This document shows, in pieces, positions 22,762 through 31,863 of a stretch of DNA of 64,000 nt. A model generated the notes under the pieces. It was given only the letters and a program-made list of their open reading frames with translations, was not told the DNA's origin and did no database searches. The stretch comes from Clostridiales bacterium (GTDB taxonomy: Bacteria; Bacillota; Clostridia; Christensenellales; Aristaeellaceae): the NCBI GenBank assembly GCA_017569285.1, contig CP069419.1, positions 2,418,001-2,482,000 of the forward strand. The letters run 5' to 3'. Each line of letters begins with the position of its first letter. Within the stretch, counting starts at the first letter, position 1. The position numbers were made by a program, and so were the translations under genes.

Positions 22762-23388
22762 ATGGCCAAGGTCCTGCTGCTGAACGGCAGCCCCCACGCG
22801 AACGGATGCACCGCCACCGCCCTGAAGGAAATGATATCTGTCTTTGAACAGGAAGGAATCGAAACCGAACTGATCCAGGTGGGCAACAAGGATATCCGGG
22901 GATGCATCTCCTGCGGCACCTGCGGAAAGAAAGGCAAATGCGTTTTCGATGACCTCGTGAACGAAACCGCCCCGAAGCTGGAAGCGGCGGACGGCCTGGT
23001 GGTCGGAAGCCCCGTCTACTACGGCTCCCCGAACGGAACCATCCTGTCCTTCCTGGACCGGTTGTTCTATTCCACTTCCTTTCCCAAGCACATGAAGGTC
23101 GGCGCAGCGGTTGTCAGCTGCCGCCGCGGCGGCAACACCGCCTCCTTTGACGTCCTGAACAAATACTTCACTATCTCCGGAATGCCGGTGGCCTCCAGCA
23201 CCTACTGGAACCAGGTGCACGGCTTCACCGCCGAAGATGTCCTAAAGGACAAGGAAGGCCTCCAGACCATGCGCAACCTGGCCCGCAACATGGCCTTCAT
23301 GATCCGAGCCATCCATGACGCAAAGGAAAAGTACGGCCTGCCCGAAGTGGAGCACGGCAGCTTCACCAGCTTCCCGGACGGGAAATAA
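22762..23388 (+). CDS. NADPH-dependent FMN reductase / flavodoxin-family protein
   Basis: 208 residues. The Rossmann-like flavodoxin fold begins with VLLLNGSPHANGCTATAL (phosphate loop for FMN), continues with GNKDIRGCISCGTCGKKGKC, a cysteine cluster typical of the iron-sulfur-flavoprotein-like subgroup, and VVGSPVYYGSPNGTILSFLDR, the second FMN loop. Likely reduces quinones or small electrophiles, cytosolic. ATG follows GGAGGGAACCGAT. It has its own promoter and is monocistronic. Confidence 0.88.
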   Translation: MAKVLLLNGSPHANGCTATALKEMISVFEQEGIETELIQVGNKDIRGCISCGTCGKKGKCVFDDLVNETAPKLEAADGLVVGSPVYYGSPNGTILSFLDRLFYSTSFPKHMKVGAAVVSCRRGGNTASFDVLNKYFTISGMPVASSTYWNQVHGFTAEDVLKDKEGLQTMRNLARNMAFMIRAIHDAKEKYGLPEVEHGSFTSFPDGK

Positions 23389-23553
23389 GAAAGATCAATT
23401 CTGAGAAAAAACGATCTGTCCGGAAGTGTTCAGGCAGCAGCTTTCAATTCGCCGTGGATAATGAAGGCATAATATGGTACAATCTTTCACAGACGTAGTG
23501 CTGAACAGCATGAAGAATCTGTGTCCACATAAAACTGAAAATGGAGGCCGCTT

Positions 23554-24936
23554 ATGAGGAACAACGAATTCCAGTTTGACGATTTCCCCAAACTGAAAAT
23601 GTACCGGGAAAGAAGATATTTCATTGCGATCATAGCCGTAGTCGTCTGTTTTATTGTGGTTTCCTTTATGAACTGGGCGCCGCTGGATGATATTACCAAA
23701 CGGATTACGACTTCCACGACATTGATCGGCGCTGTCGTCCTGTGGCTGCAGCTGAAACGCGGGGAACGGCTGAATGAATCCAACTTCATCATGAACCTGA
23801 ACAACCAGTTTGTCGGCAATGCCAATATGACCCTGGTGGAGCATGAACTGGAACAGTGCTATAACCAGTATGAAGCCATGCTGAAGGAAAAAGACAACAT
23901 ATCCGGTGAGGAACTGAAGAAGCTCCGGCTGGACCTGAGCCAGTCCCGCACCAGTGAAGACTGCCAGAAACTGATTAACTACCTGGTATATATGGAGGCG
24001 CTGGCATCCCTGGTATGCCGCCGGGTGCTGCATCTGGATGTGATTGACAACCTTTTTGCCTACCGCTTCTTCATTGCTGTCAATAACCCGATTGTCCAGC
24101 AGAATGAAATCTTTCCCTACGCGGAATACTATCGCGGGCTGTTTGACCTCAGCAAGCGCTGGACAGACGAGAAACTGGAAAGGTACCGGAAAAAGGAAAA
24201 ACTCAGCAAAGATGAAGCCGTCAATCCCAGCATCAAAAACCATATAATTCCGATGGGCCAGTTTGACCTGAATGAACGGTATCGGGAATACTGTGAATCC
24301 AAAGCCTCTGTCACGGTACAGCTTGATGTTTCCCTTGCGGAAAGCCGGGACAAGAAAACAGATATTGCGAAATGCATTTATGAAACGGATCCGATTATCT
24401 ATCCGGAAGCATTCGGGGAAGACCCCGGCCAGGCAGTCAAGGCCATGAGCCGGATTATCGGAATGGACAACTGCCTTTTCGATTACCAGCACTTGCTGGT
24501 CGCGCGGTCTTTCGGACAGATCTGCGGTGTCTGTGTGTTCAACTGCGGGGATGCGCAGTGGGATCGGGAAGCCATCAAAAAACGGGTCGGGGACAAGTAC
24601 CTGCCTACCAACCAGCTGGAAGGGTTCGACTATGCGTCTGAAAAGTATTTTGAAGATATCTGTAAGCGGAAAGATGGCGAGGAATGGATAGAACTGGTTG
24701 CCTGCTGTGTGGAGGAAGGCTTCCGCGGAAAAGGCATCGGGGAGGAAATGCTGCAAAAACTGATTCAGCTCAACCCGGGCAAAACGATCCGGCTGACTGC
24801 CCTGGCAGACAATGAAGCGGCAATTGCCCTCTACAAAAACAACAATTTCAAAACGATCGAAGACAACAAGGACGGTTTTGCCCCGCGCGGGCTGCATGCC
24901 CCGAAGTGCATCGTAATGGAGAGAAAGGGTAACTGA
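23554..24936 (+). CDS. Membrane protein fused to GNAT acetyltransferase
   Basis: 460 residues. Two N-terminal hydrophobic helices (FIAIIAVVVCFIVVSFM, about 23-39, and TTLIGAVVLWLQL, about 55-67) followed by a helical DUF4760-like region (about 70-230: LNESNFIMNLNNQFV, LINYLVYMEALASLV). The C-terminal 180 residues are a GNAT domain with acetyl-CoA loop EEGFRGKGIGEEMLQ and NEAAIALYKNNNFK. The combination of DUF4760-like sensor and acetyltransferase in one chain is unusual. A long, self-contained gene followed by two terminators. Confidence 0.72.
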   Translation: MRNNEFQFDDFPKLKMYRERRYFIAIIAVVVCFIVVSFMNWAPLDDITKRITTSTTLIGAVVLWLQLKRGERLNESNFIMNLNNQFVGNANMTLVEHELEQCYNQYEAMLKEKDNISGEELKKLRLDLSQSRTSEDCQKLINYLVYMEALASLVCRRVLHLDVIDNLFAYRFFIAVNNPIVQQNEIFPYAEYYRGLFDLSKRWTDEKLERYRKKEKLSKDEAVNPSIKNHIIPMGQFDLNERYREYCESKASVTVQLDVSLAESRDKKTDIAKCIYETDPIIYPEAFGEDPGQAVKAMSRIIGMDNCLFDYQHLLVARSFGQICGVCVFNCGDAQWDREAIKKRVGDKYLPTNQLEGFDYASEKYFEDICKRKDGEEWIELVACCVEEGFRGKGIGEEMLQKLIQLNPGKTIRLTALADNEAAIALYKNNNFKTIEDNKDGFAPRGLHAPKCIVMERKGN

Positions 24937-24963
24937 AGAAAGAAAACCACACAACGAAAGAAA

Positions 24964-24982
24964 CCCGCGGCAGTGCCGCGGG
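24964..24982 (+). terminator. First of two tandem terminators
   Basis: CCCGCGGC/GCCGCGGG stem (24964-24971 and 24975-24982) followed by CCTTTTCTTCTTTTT. Confidence 0.8.
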
Positions 24983-25001
24983 CCTTTTCTTCTTTTTCAC
25001 C

Positions 25002-25023
25002 GATGCTGAAAAAAATCAGCATC
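25002..25023 (+). terminator. Second of two tandem terminators
   Basis: GATGCTGA/TCAGCATC stem (25002-25009 and 25016-25023) with an A-rich loop, followed by TTTTTT. Confidence 0.8.
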
Positions 25024-25117
25024 TTTTTTGCTCTAATAAGACAGGGGGACCGGAAATTGCAAAAGTAAATGCGACCCCCGACAGCCAACACTCAACAACC
25101 ACAGGAGGTGCAGGAGA

Positions 25118-25417
25118 ATGGAAAGCGCAGGAATGACCTGGAAGGAGACCGCCCTGGAACTGACAAAGGATTTCATGGCCTGGGGATGCCGGTTCAGCCG
25201 GAAGAAGCTTCCGGAGATCGCCATGGGATATGAATGCACCCCGCTGTTCTTCTGGAACTGGATGGACGACCCGGAAGCGGAAAAAACCGAGAACGGCTTC
25301 CTGCGCGTCCTGGGCTACGCCTGGCGGAAATACCTGGAGGAGGAAGCGGAACCCGTCCCACAGCCGAAGGCTGCCGGACGGATCCGCCCGGGAACCGCCG
25401 GAAGGCGCGCCGCGTAA
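25118..25417 (+). CDS. Small hypothetical protein
   Basis: 99 residues after ACAGGAGGTGCAGGAGA. Helical and tryptophan-rich start (TWKETALELTKDFMAWGCRFSRKKLPEIAMGYECTPLFFWNWMDD), then a charged, Pro/Ala/Arg-rich tail likely disordered. No family recognised. It is 13 bases upstream of the Sel1-repeat gene, so they are co-transcribed. Confidence 0.6.
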   Translation: MESAGMTWKETALELTKDFMAWGCRFSRKKLPEIAMGYECTPLFFWNWMDDPEAEKTENGFLRVLGYAWRKYLEEEAEPVPQPKAAGRIRPGTAGRRAA

Positions 25418-25430
25418 TCACACGAAAGGC

Positions 25431-26459
25431 ATGGTGATGACTTTGACCACGAAAGAACTGGAAAAGATTGCCTGGGCCCCGTATGACCTCATCCGGAACC
25501 CCACCCAGGAGGACTGGAAGAAATCATATGACGCCCTGCGGCAGCTGGAAAAGGAAAACCCCAAGGACGGCCGCTACCCGAATACCCTCGGATACCTCTG
25601 CTATTACGGCCGCCATACCGGGCAGCGGAACTACGAGGAAGCCCGCATGTGGTTCGAGAAGGGCGAAAAGCTCGATGTGATTGAATCCATGTACAAGCTG
25701 GCGGATATGCTGACAGAGGGAATGGGCGGTCCGGCGGACCCGGACCGCGCCCTGAAGCTCCGCCTCCTGGTTTACTACATCTGCCGGGACCAGTTTGAAG
25801 ACGGCATGCAGGACAGCAAATTCGCGGATGCCGCCCTGCGGATGGGAAGAATGTACCACGAGGGAAAGCTGTGCCATCGGAACGACCTGGAAGCCATGAG
25901 CTACCTGCTGGAAGCCAAGTACGCCATCGAATGCCGGAAGCAGTACCACGAGTACGGCGATGAAACCGTGGAGAAGAACATCCTGCGGGTGATGGACGAG
26001 TGCGACAAGCCGGACGACGAGGTCCGGAGATGGAAACAGTTCGGCCTGGGCCTCAGCCGCGTACCCAACCACCTGCTCGCCAATGACGATCTCCTCATGA
26101 CCATTAAGATGGACGTGGATGACCGGGGCACTATCCGCCTGGAATTCCGCCGGAAGCGGAAGGACGGCAAAAAGCCCAACAAAATCCTCTGGTCCGTCGC
26201 CCCGGCCATGAAGGTATTCATGCTGGACAGCGTGGTCCTCTACGGCGCGGAAGTGAAGCAGATCTGGAGCAAAACCCCGGAGGAAACCGTCACCTGTAAC
26301 CGCTATGAATACGACGAGGACTCCGACACCTACACCTTCTTCCTGGAGGACGAACCCCAGTTCCGCCTCCAGGGCGGCTGGTTCGTCCTCCCGATGGATG
26401 AGCTCCGGAAGACGGAAATCGCCAGCCACCCGGCCGGGGCACCGGGCGTGTGGCAGTAA
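25431..26459 (+). CDS. Sel1-like/TPR repeat protein
   Basis: 342 residues from ATG 25431 (ACGAAAGGC upstream). The N-terminal 190 residues contain helical pairs of the Sel1/TPR type: NTLGYLCYYGRHTGQRNYEEARMWFEKGEK, ESMYKLADMLTEGMGGPADPDRAL, DAALRMGRMYHEGKLCHRNDLEAMSYL. The C-terminal 140 residues are beta-rich with charged strands (MTIKMDVDDRGTIRLEFRRKRKDG) and unassigned. A protein-protein interaction role is likely. Operon with the 99-residue gene upstream and perhaps the phosphatase downstream. Confidence 0.72.
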   Translation: MVMTLTTKELEKIAWAPYDLIRNPTQEDWKKSYDALRQLEKENPKDGRYPNTLGYLCYYGRHTGQRNYEEARMWFEKGEKLDVIESMYKLADMLTEGMGGPADPDRALKLRLLVYYICRDQFEDGMQDSKFADAALRMGRMYHEGKLCHRNDLEAMSYLLEAKYAIECRKQYHEYGDETVEKNILRVMDECDKPDDEVRRWKQFGLGLSRVPNHLLANDDLLMTIKMDVDDRGTIRLEFRRKRKDGKKPNKILWSVAPAMKVFMLDSVVLYGAEVKQIWSKTPEETVTCNRYEYDEDSDTYTFFLEDEPQFRLQGGWFVLPMDELRKTEIASHPAGAPGVWQ

Positions 26460-26486
26460 CCCCGGGGAAAGGAAGGGAAGGAAGAT

Positions 26487-27449
26487 ATGGCCAAAGTCAG
26501 ACCCACCGCCCCGCCCGGAACCAGAACCAGATCCACCTTCAATATCACCCTCAAAACCACGCCCAAAACCCTGGCCGAGCTCAACACCTTACCGCCGCTC
26601 CCGTTCCGGAACCCCTACCTGATTCCCTGGGAAGACCCGCCGGATGCCCCCGGCCGGCCGTACCGGACCAATGCCGCAGATATCCACAGCCATGTCCTGC
26701 CCAACCTGGATGACGGCGCCATCTGCATGGAGGAATCCCTGGAGCTGCTCCGCCTGGACCGGGAGGAAGGCGTCCGCACCGTATTCGCCACCCCGCATTA
26801 CGGAAAGGAAAACGGCTTTGCCCCGACCACCGCGGATACCTTCAATGTTTTCAACCGCCTGCAGGCAGCGGCCAGGAAAACCTACCCGGAAATAGAACTC
26901 TTTTTCGGCACGGAATGGTACTGCTCGGAAAACATTGTGGAACGGATCCGCAGCAAAGAAGCCTGGCCGATGATGCCCTCCGACTGGTATATGGTGGAAT
27001 TTATGGAATGGAGAGGAAACACCGAGCCGGCGGAGGCCATTCTCCGCCGGCTGAAGAAGATGAAGGACAACCATATCAAGACCATCCTGGCCCACGCGGA
27101 ACGCTACACCGCCCTCCAGGAGGACTGGAACCTGGCCAAACGCATCTGTGACATGGGCATCCTCCTCCAGGTGAACGCCTTTGACCTCCAGATGAACACG
27201 AACGAGGACACCCGGAGCCTGGCCCAGTGGATGGCGAAAGAGCACCTGATCTCCTTCCTCGGAAGCGACATGCACGGCATCCGCCCGGGCAGGCGCTTCC
27301 CCAAGATGCGCAAGGGCATCCGCTGGCTGTATGAGAACGTCGAGGAAGACTACGCCAACGACGTCGTCCGCCGCAATGCCGAGAAGTACCTGGGCATACC
27401 GAAGCTGAAGGAGGAAATCGGGGCGAGCGATGAAGCTAAAGAGAAATAG
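26487..27449 (+). CDS. CpsB/CapC-type PHP tyrosine phosphatase or PHP hydrolase
   Basis: 320 residues. After about 65 poorly conserved residues the PHP domain starts with ADIHSHVLPNLDDGA (His-x-His metal ligands and the DDGA loop of the CpsB family), then VRTVFATPHYGKENGF, ELFFGTEWYC, HIKTILAHAERYTALQ and LISFLGSDMHGIRPGRRF. These are the metal-binding motifs of manganese-dependent protein-tyrosine phosphatases controlling capsule synthesis. No capsule genes are nearby, so the substrate is open. The N-terminal extension is atypical. Terminator follows. Confidence 0.83.
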   Translation: MAKVRPTAPPGTRTRSTFNITLKTTPKTLAELNTLPPLPFRNPYLIPWEDPPDAPGRPYRTNAADIHSHVLPNLDDGAICMEESLELLRLDREEGVRTVFATPHYGKENGFAPTTADTFNVFNRLQAAARKTYPEIELFFGTEWYCSENIVERIRSKEAWPMMPSDWYMVEFMEWRGNTEPAEAILRRLKKMKDNHIKTILAHAERYTALQEDWNLAKRICDMGILLQVNAFDLQMNTNEDTRSLAQWMAKEHLISFLGSDMHGIRPGRRFPKMRKGIRWLYENVEEDYANDVVRRNAEKYLGIPKLKEEIGASDEAKEK

Positions 27450-27468
27450 GATATTACGATCAATCAAA

Positions 27469-27500
27469 AAGCCGGTGGCAGGAGATCCTGCCACCGGCTT
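27469..27500 (+). terminator. Terminator after PHP gene
   Basis: 15-bp perfect stem (27469-27483 and 27486-27500) with a tiny apical loop, AAAAA upstream; works best for the plus strand gene but T-run is weak on that side, so it may also serve the converging minus-strand gene. Confidence 0.65.
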
Positions 27501-27513
27501 GCCTGTCAACGAC

Positions 27514-28143
27514 TCAATGAGTTGCGTTGTAAAGGGCTTTTTTCGTCTGGTTGCCGACAACACCATCGATATCCAGGCCTTTTCTTTCCTGGAAATACCG
27601 AACGGAAAGCCTCAAAGCATCATCAAAGTAATAGGAGCTATCAAGATTCTTGAAGCAGCCTTTAGCTTCGTATACAGTCTTTTGCGGATAGGTATTATTG
27701 TATTTCGTATTTATTGCCCACCATCTTAAGTCCTGTTTAATTGTCTGGATGTAAGAAGAGGAATTGCCAATCCGAAACACATCCGTTCCATACTCTTTCT
27801 GGTAATCCGGGAGCTCGGTGGGTTCCTGAGGCTGTGAAGCCTTTTTCAGGTAATCCTCTCTGATGTATCCGGTATAGTTGGTTCCGCCGATGGTAAATGT
27901 TACTTTATACCACCCATGATAAGTATTGGTTGATTCCAGGATCTTAACATTTGTATTCTTAGACAGGGTTTTGACAAGCGTGCTGTTTTTGTTGGGCTGC
28001 TGTCTGCATCTGGCTTCTTTCTGAGAAACATATGCCCATGTATTCTTGGGGATATTGGTCTGTGCGAAAGCCGGAATAGCCAGACCCAGGACAGTAACCA
28101 GAACAAGAACAACAGCAATAATACGTGAGAATCTTGCCTTCAT
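27514..28143 (-). CDS. Secreted SH3-domain and peptidoglycan-binding protein
   Basis: 209 residues. Signal peptide MKARFSRIIAVVLVLVTVLGLAIPAFA, bacterial SH3 domain (ARCRQQPNKNSTLVKTLSKNTNVKILES...GYIREDYL, about 44-100), a Pro-rich linker, and a C-terminal PG_binding_1-like helix pair (DDALRLSVRYFQERKGLDIDGVVGNQTKKAL). No catalytic domain, so it probably just coats or recognises the cell wall. ATG follows GGAGGAATTATT. The upstream 400 bases (28144-28543) contain its promoter and the dyad described separately. Confidence 0.8.
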   Translation of the reverse strand: MKARFSRIIAVVLVLVTVLGLAIPAFAQTNIPKNTWAYVSQKEARCRQQPNKNSTLVKTLSKNTNVKILESTNTYHGWYKVTFTIGGTNYTGYIREDYLKKASQPQEPTELPDYQKEYGTDVFRIGNSSSYIQTIKQDLRWWAINTKYNNTYPQKTVYEAKGCFKNLDSSYYFDDALRLSVRYFQERKGLDIDGVVGNQTKKALYNATH

Positions 28144-28443
28144 AATAATTCCTCCATGAGTGTTTTTTTTCAGAAAGCATGGACTATTTTAGTGGTTGAA
28201 TTACTGCGATCGGCAGTCTCCTCTGCCGAAACAGTACACAAAAAAACAATCGTATTGCCTTCTATTTTTTTGTTTTAAGTATTGCAGTTGCAACTTGCAG
28301 ACGAATTCTATCACACATATTTATTTCTGTCAAATATAGACGCAAGAACTGCAAGAAGTGCCATTTGCGTTGGACTACCAGCATTGTATTGTTCCTGCTG
28401 GCTGTGGAAGTACTCGCATATTTCAAATTATCACAACGAAAAA

Positions 28444-28477
28444 GCAATAATTGCTCTATAAAAAAAGCAATTATTGC
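28444..28477 (+). promoter_or_regulatory. Dyad-symmetric operator before the 135-aa gene
   Basis: GCAATAATTGC (28444-28454) and GCAATTATTGC (28467-28477) form perfect inverted arms with a 12-base spacer, ending two bases before TATGAT, a likely -10 box. A repressor bound here would block the promoter of the gene at 28544. The same arms are also individually near-palindromic. No regulator gene is adjacent. Confidence 0.55.
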
Positions 28478-28543
28478 GGTATGATAGAAGCATAAGTAAT
28501 GCTTGCCATTAGTCAGGAAAAGTAATGAATGGAGGTGTAATTG

Positions 28544-28951
28544 ATGGCAAGAACAGGGGACAGTTATACGGTGGTACTCAAGGACTCTCATATTAAGTGG
28601 GGAACGTATCGCAATACGGAAACCAGGGAACCCGTTCCGTTGGAAGGATACATTCCAATTCCAAAGGAATGTGCTGTAGAATTCAATATTCTCAATTCGA
28701 ACGGTACAGATAAACGAGATATTTTTGGTCAAAACTTATTTTACTGCAGATCTGAAGACGGCTTCTTTGAAGGAGTCCTAAAAGCGCAAGGAAGCAGTGA
28801 TGCTGGCGATATTTATGCAAAACAATTTGCCGAAAACGACAACTTGAAAGGATTGGGATATTGGTTTAGGGATATTGGTGCAGAAGTCGGATCAAGGGTT
28901 AGGGTTTCATGGACATCTTCTGATAGTGTTGTAATTTCAATGGTCGAATAA
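28544..28951 (+). CDS. Possible DNA-binding (B3-like) small protein
   Basis: 135 residues from ATG 28544 (GGAGGTGTAATTG upstream). A beta-rich protein: YTVVLKDSHIKWGTYRN, FYCRSEDGFFEGVLKAQGSSDAGDIYAKQF, GAEVGSRVRVSWTSSDSVVISMV. The pattern faintly resembles the B3-type DNA-recognition domains found in NgoFVII/BfiI restriction enzymes, but this is weak. It precedes the methyltransferase-nuclease genes with its own operator, promoter and terminator, so it may be a regulator or accessory of that system. Unknown otherwise. Confidence 0.5.
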   Translation: MARTGDSYTVVLKDSHIKWGTYRNTETREPVPLEGYIPIPKECAVEFNILNSNGTDKRDIFGQNLFYCRSEDGFFEGVLKAQGSSDAGDIYAKQFAENDNLKGLGYWFRDIGAEVGSRVRVSWTSSDSVVISMVE

Positions 28952-28967
28952 AATTATACTGGATATC

Positions 28968-29000
28968 AAGCAACCAGAATTGTAAAGAGGCTGGTTGCTT
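28968..29000 (+). terminator. Terminator after the 135-aa gene
   Basis: AAGCAACCAG/CTGGTTGCTT stem (28968-28977 and 28991-29000) followed by TTTTT. Separates this gene from the methyltransferase promoter. Confidence 0.85.
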
Positions 29001-29027
29001 TTTTTACTTCTGGATAAACGATTGTCA

Positions 29028-29057
29028 TTGAATCAAAGCATAAATATTTGATATAAT
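29028..29057 (+). promoter_or_regulatory. Promoter of the restriction-modification operon
   Basis: TTGAAT (29028-29033) and TATAAT (29052-29057) 18 bases apart, about 90 bases before the methyltransferase ATG. Near-consensus sigma-A promoter. Confidence 0.65.
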
Positions 29058-29147
29058 AAATCAATCTTTTTGAAAAAGATTAAAAATGCGGCGGCATTCT
29101 CCGCTGTGAACGTTGGGAACACGTATAAGCCAAGGAGGAAACACTTA

Positions 29148-30215
29148 ATGTCCAAGGAAGTATTTAGGCTGGGGGAACTATTCTGCGGTCCAGGAGGAAT
29201 CGCTTGCGGCGCACACAAAGCAGTAAGCGATGATGGCAAACTATCAATTACTCATGCATGGGCAAATGATTTTGATCAAGACACATGTGACACATACGCA
29301 AAAAACATCTGTAATGGTGATTCTTCTACAGTCTATTGTATGGACGTTCGCAAACTTGATATTAATAAACTCGGTTCGATTGATGCTTTCGCATATGGAT
29401 TTCCCTGCAATAGTTTTTCGAATGTGGGCGAACATGAAGGCCTGGGCAACGAAAAATTCGGGCAGCTTTATACATATGGGATTGAAGTGCTTAAGAAATT
29501 TCAACCCAAATGGTTCCTTGCGGAAAATGTTTCGGGGATTCGCTCAGCTGGTGATGGTGATCACTTTAAGGTGATTCTTCAGGATATGGAGAATGCTGGA
29601 TATAAACTTGTGACACATATGTATAAATTCGAGCAGTACGGAATTCCCCAAACCCGTCACAGGATTATTATCGTTGGAATAAGAAACGATTTAGATGCGC
29701 AAGGCATTAAATTTAAAGTGCCTTCACCTGAACCATACAAGAATATTGATGTTACTGCGAGAACTGCACTGGCAAATATTCCGAAAGACGCTTCCAATAA
29801 TGAAGTTCGACCTCTTCAAGAAAAGGTCAAACGGCGGCTTTCATATATCAAACCTGGGCAAAATATCTGGCAGGCTGAAAATCTTCCGCCTGAACTTGAA
29901 ATAAAGACAAGGACGAGAATCAGTCAAATATACCGGAAACTTGATCCAGATAAACCCTCTTATACTGTAACAGCTGCTGGCGGTGGTGGTACTTTCATGT
30001 ACCATTGGTCTGACGAACAGAGAGAATTGACAAATAGAGAAAGGGCTAGGATTCAAACATTCCCAGATGATTTTGAATTTGTCGGGAAATACTCTTCAGT
30101 AAGAAAACAGATTGGAATGGCTGTCCCACCCAAGGGCGCAGAGATTATTTTCAAGGCCGTATTGAATACTTTTGCCAATATTGATTATCCATACATTGAG
30201 CCGAGCTTGACATAA
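29148..30215 (+). CDS. C5-cytosine DNA methyltransferase
   Basis: 355 residues from ATG 29148 after AAGGAGGAAACACTTA. All family landmarks are present: ELFCGPGGIACGA (SAM binding, motif I), AYGFPCNSFSN (motif IV with catalytic Cys), FLAENVSGI (ENV, motif VI), QYGIPQTRHRIIIVG (motif VIII) and YTVTAAGGGGT before the target recognition end, ERARIQTFPDDF (motif IX-X). It modifies host DNA to protect against the nuclease encoded next. Recognition sequence cannot be told; the vsr gene nearby suggests a Dcm-like T-G repair need. Confidence 0.93.
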   Translation: MSKEVFRLGELFCGPGGIACGAHKAVSDDGKLSITHAWANDFDQDTCDTYAKNICNGDSSTVYCMDVRKLDINKLGSIDAFAYGFPCNSFSNVGEHEGLGNEKFGQLYTYGIEVLKKFQPKWFLAENVSGIRSAGDGDHFKVILQDMENAGYKLVTHMYKFEQYGIPQTRHRIIIVGIRNDLDAQGIKFKVPSPEPYKNIDVTARTALANIPKDASNNEVRPLQEKVKRRLSYIKPGQNIWQAENLPPELEIKTRTRISQIYRKLDPDKPSYTVTAAGGGGTFMYHWSDEQRELTNRERARIQTFPDDFEFVGKYSSVRKQIGMAVPPKGAEIIFKAVLNTFANIDYPYIEPSLT

Positions 30216-30237
30216 TAAATCAAGGAGGCGGTCAAGG

Positions 30238-31863
30238 ATGGCCTATAATCATTGGTTCGTTTCCAGACAGAAAAGAAAACTGACAACAGTATACCCTGCA
30301 TTGATTGCATACAGCGATGTATGTGAAGGGCATATCTGGGAGAGGAATATTCAACTGCAGCTGGAGGATGAACTGGCCAATCGCGCCATAACAGATCATG
30401 GTTCATTACGTGCACGACGCAATGATCAGGGTGGCGGAGGCACAAGAACCCTGTTTAAGCAAATGAAAGATCTTGGCCTTGTTTTCCTTGAAGAGAATAA
30501 TAAAAAGTGCAGATTGACGTTAATTGGTGAAGATATTGTCTCCGGGAATATCACCTTTGTTGAAGCAATGCGCCTTCAACTCCAGCGATATCAGTATCCG
30601 TCAGCAACGGTATGGAATGGCAGATATGGTGTAAGCCATGAATTTAAGGTACACCCTTTTCAATTCTTATTCAGACTTCTAAAAGATCCTAGGCTTGATG
30701 GATACATATCTATGGAGGAAACAGCTGGTATCATAATTTTCGAAGCAAAATCAGATGATGATGCTGTATTCCAGAATGTTGTAGAACATATCATCAGATT
30801 TAGAAATGGTGACAGAACGAGCTTTCATCCTGACACAAAGACAAAGACATATAAAGATATTGCAAATACACTGTTTAATTATATTGGAATCACTCAATAC
30901 ATTGATCGGGACAACTCGACTATGCACATCAGAAAGGGTAAAGAACAAGATGTTGAAGCATTTATAACTAACTGGGCTTCATTTATCCCAAATCCTGAAC
31001 TGTCTGAGAATTATCAGAGAAGATATGGAAGAGGGAATCAATCAAGAGACTTAAGAAACTTTGAACGTGAGACAACAAAAACTCAAAGAGCGAGAAATGA
31101 AGCAAGAATAAGAAGAGAATATATAATTCTTTCTCTTCATACCCCGATAACGAAAATTACATCTGATGTAGTTAGGAATGTTACAGAGCGTACGGGTGTT
31201 GATGAGAGAATTGTGAGAGATTATTTGACTCAGAATTACCCGCATGGTAATTTGGATGATTTCTTTATGGCTTATCGAGAAATGGCACACATGGGACGAA
31301 GTGGTGCCGCAGAGTTCGAGATGGCGACGAAGGAAATGTTCACGAAAGTATTCAATATGAATGCTAAATGGGTTGGCCCGATTGGAAACACACCAGATGT
31401 ATTCGTTGAATCAGCCACATTTGGTTTTTGCGGGATAATTGATAACAAGGCTTATAAAGATCATTACAGCATCAACGGGAATCATAAGCGGATTATGGAG
31501 GATGTATATATTCCCAGATATCAGACATACGGTGAAACAGTTCATCCGCTGGCATTCTTCTCCTATATTGCGGGCTCGTTTGGAACCAATATAGACAGTC
31601 AAATAGACGGAATACGAATTGACACCGGCATAAATGGCTCAGCGATGCCTGTAGACATACTGATTGATTTTGCACAGGACTATATCGAAAAAGGTTATAA
31701 CCATAATGCAATTCAGTATATTTTCAGCGTAAACAAGGAAGCAAGTATTGCTGACTTGGAAGCATTAAATGGTTTTGTGGAGTATTCAGAATACCATACA
31801 ATGGATACTATTGCCGAAGCAGCGGAAAATACTGTTCTACACGAGGAAGAAAACAATGGATGA
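30238..31863 (+). CDS. FokI-like type II restriction endonuclease
   Basis: 541 residues. The C-terminus carries a FokI/AlwI-type PD-(D/E)xK nuclease: FEMATKEMFTKVFNMNAKWVG, then NTPDVFVESATFGFCGIIDNKAY (Asp about 386, Asp and Lys about 402 and 404), matching the FokI cleavage domain's KPDG...GVIVDTKAY. The N-terminal 370 residues contain winged-helix and coiled segments (LFKQMKDLGLVFLEENNKKCRLTL, ARNEARIRREYIILSLHTPITK) and should recognise DNA. Separate recognition and cleavage domains imply a type IIS-like cutter. Coupled with vsr by an eight-base overlap. AT-rich, unlike the host. Confidence 0.82.
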   Translation: MAYNHWFVSRQKRKLTTVYPALIAYSDVCEGHIWERNIQLQLEDELANRAITDHGSLRARRNDQGGGGTRTLFKQMKDLGLVFLEENNKKCRLTLIGEDIVSGNITFVEAMRLQLQRYQYPSATVWNGRYGVSHEFKVHPFQFLFRLLKDPRLDGYISMEETAGIIIFEAKSDDDAVFQNVVEHIIRFRNGDRTSFHPDTKTKTYKDIANTLFNYIGITQYIDRDNSTMHIRKGKEQDVEAFITNWASFIPNPELSENYQRRYGRGNQSRDLRNFERETTKTQRARNEARIRREYIILSLHTPITKITSDVVRNVTERTGVDERIVRDYLTQNYPHGNLDDFFMAYREMAHMGRSGAAEFEMATKEMFTKVFNMNAKWVGPIGNTPDVFVESATFGFCGIIDNKAYKDHYSINGNHKRIMEDVYIPRYQTYGETVHPLAFFSYIAGSFGTNIDSQIDGIRIDTGINGSAMPVDILIDFAQDYIEKGYNHNAIQYIFSVNKEASIADLEALNGFVEYSEYHTMDTIAEAAENTVLHEEENNG

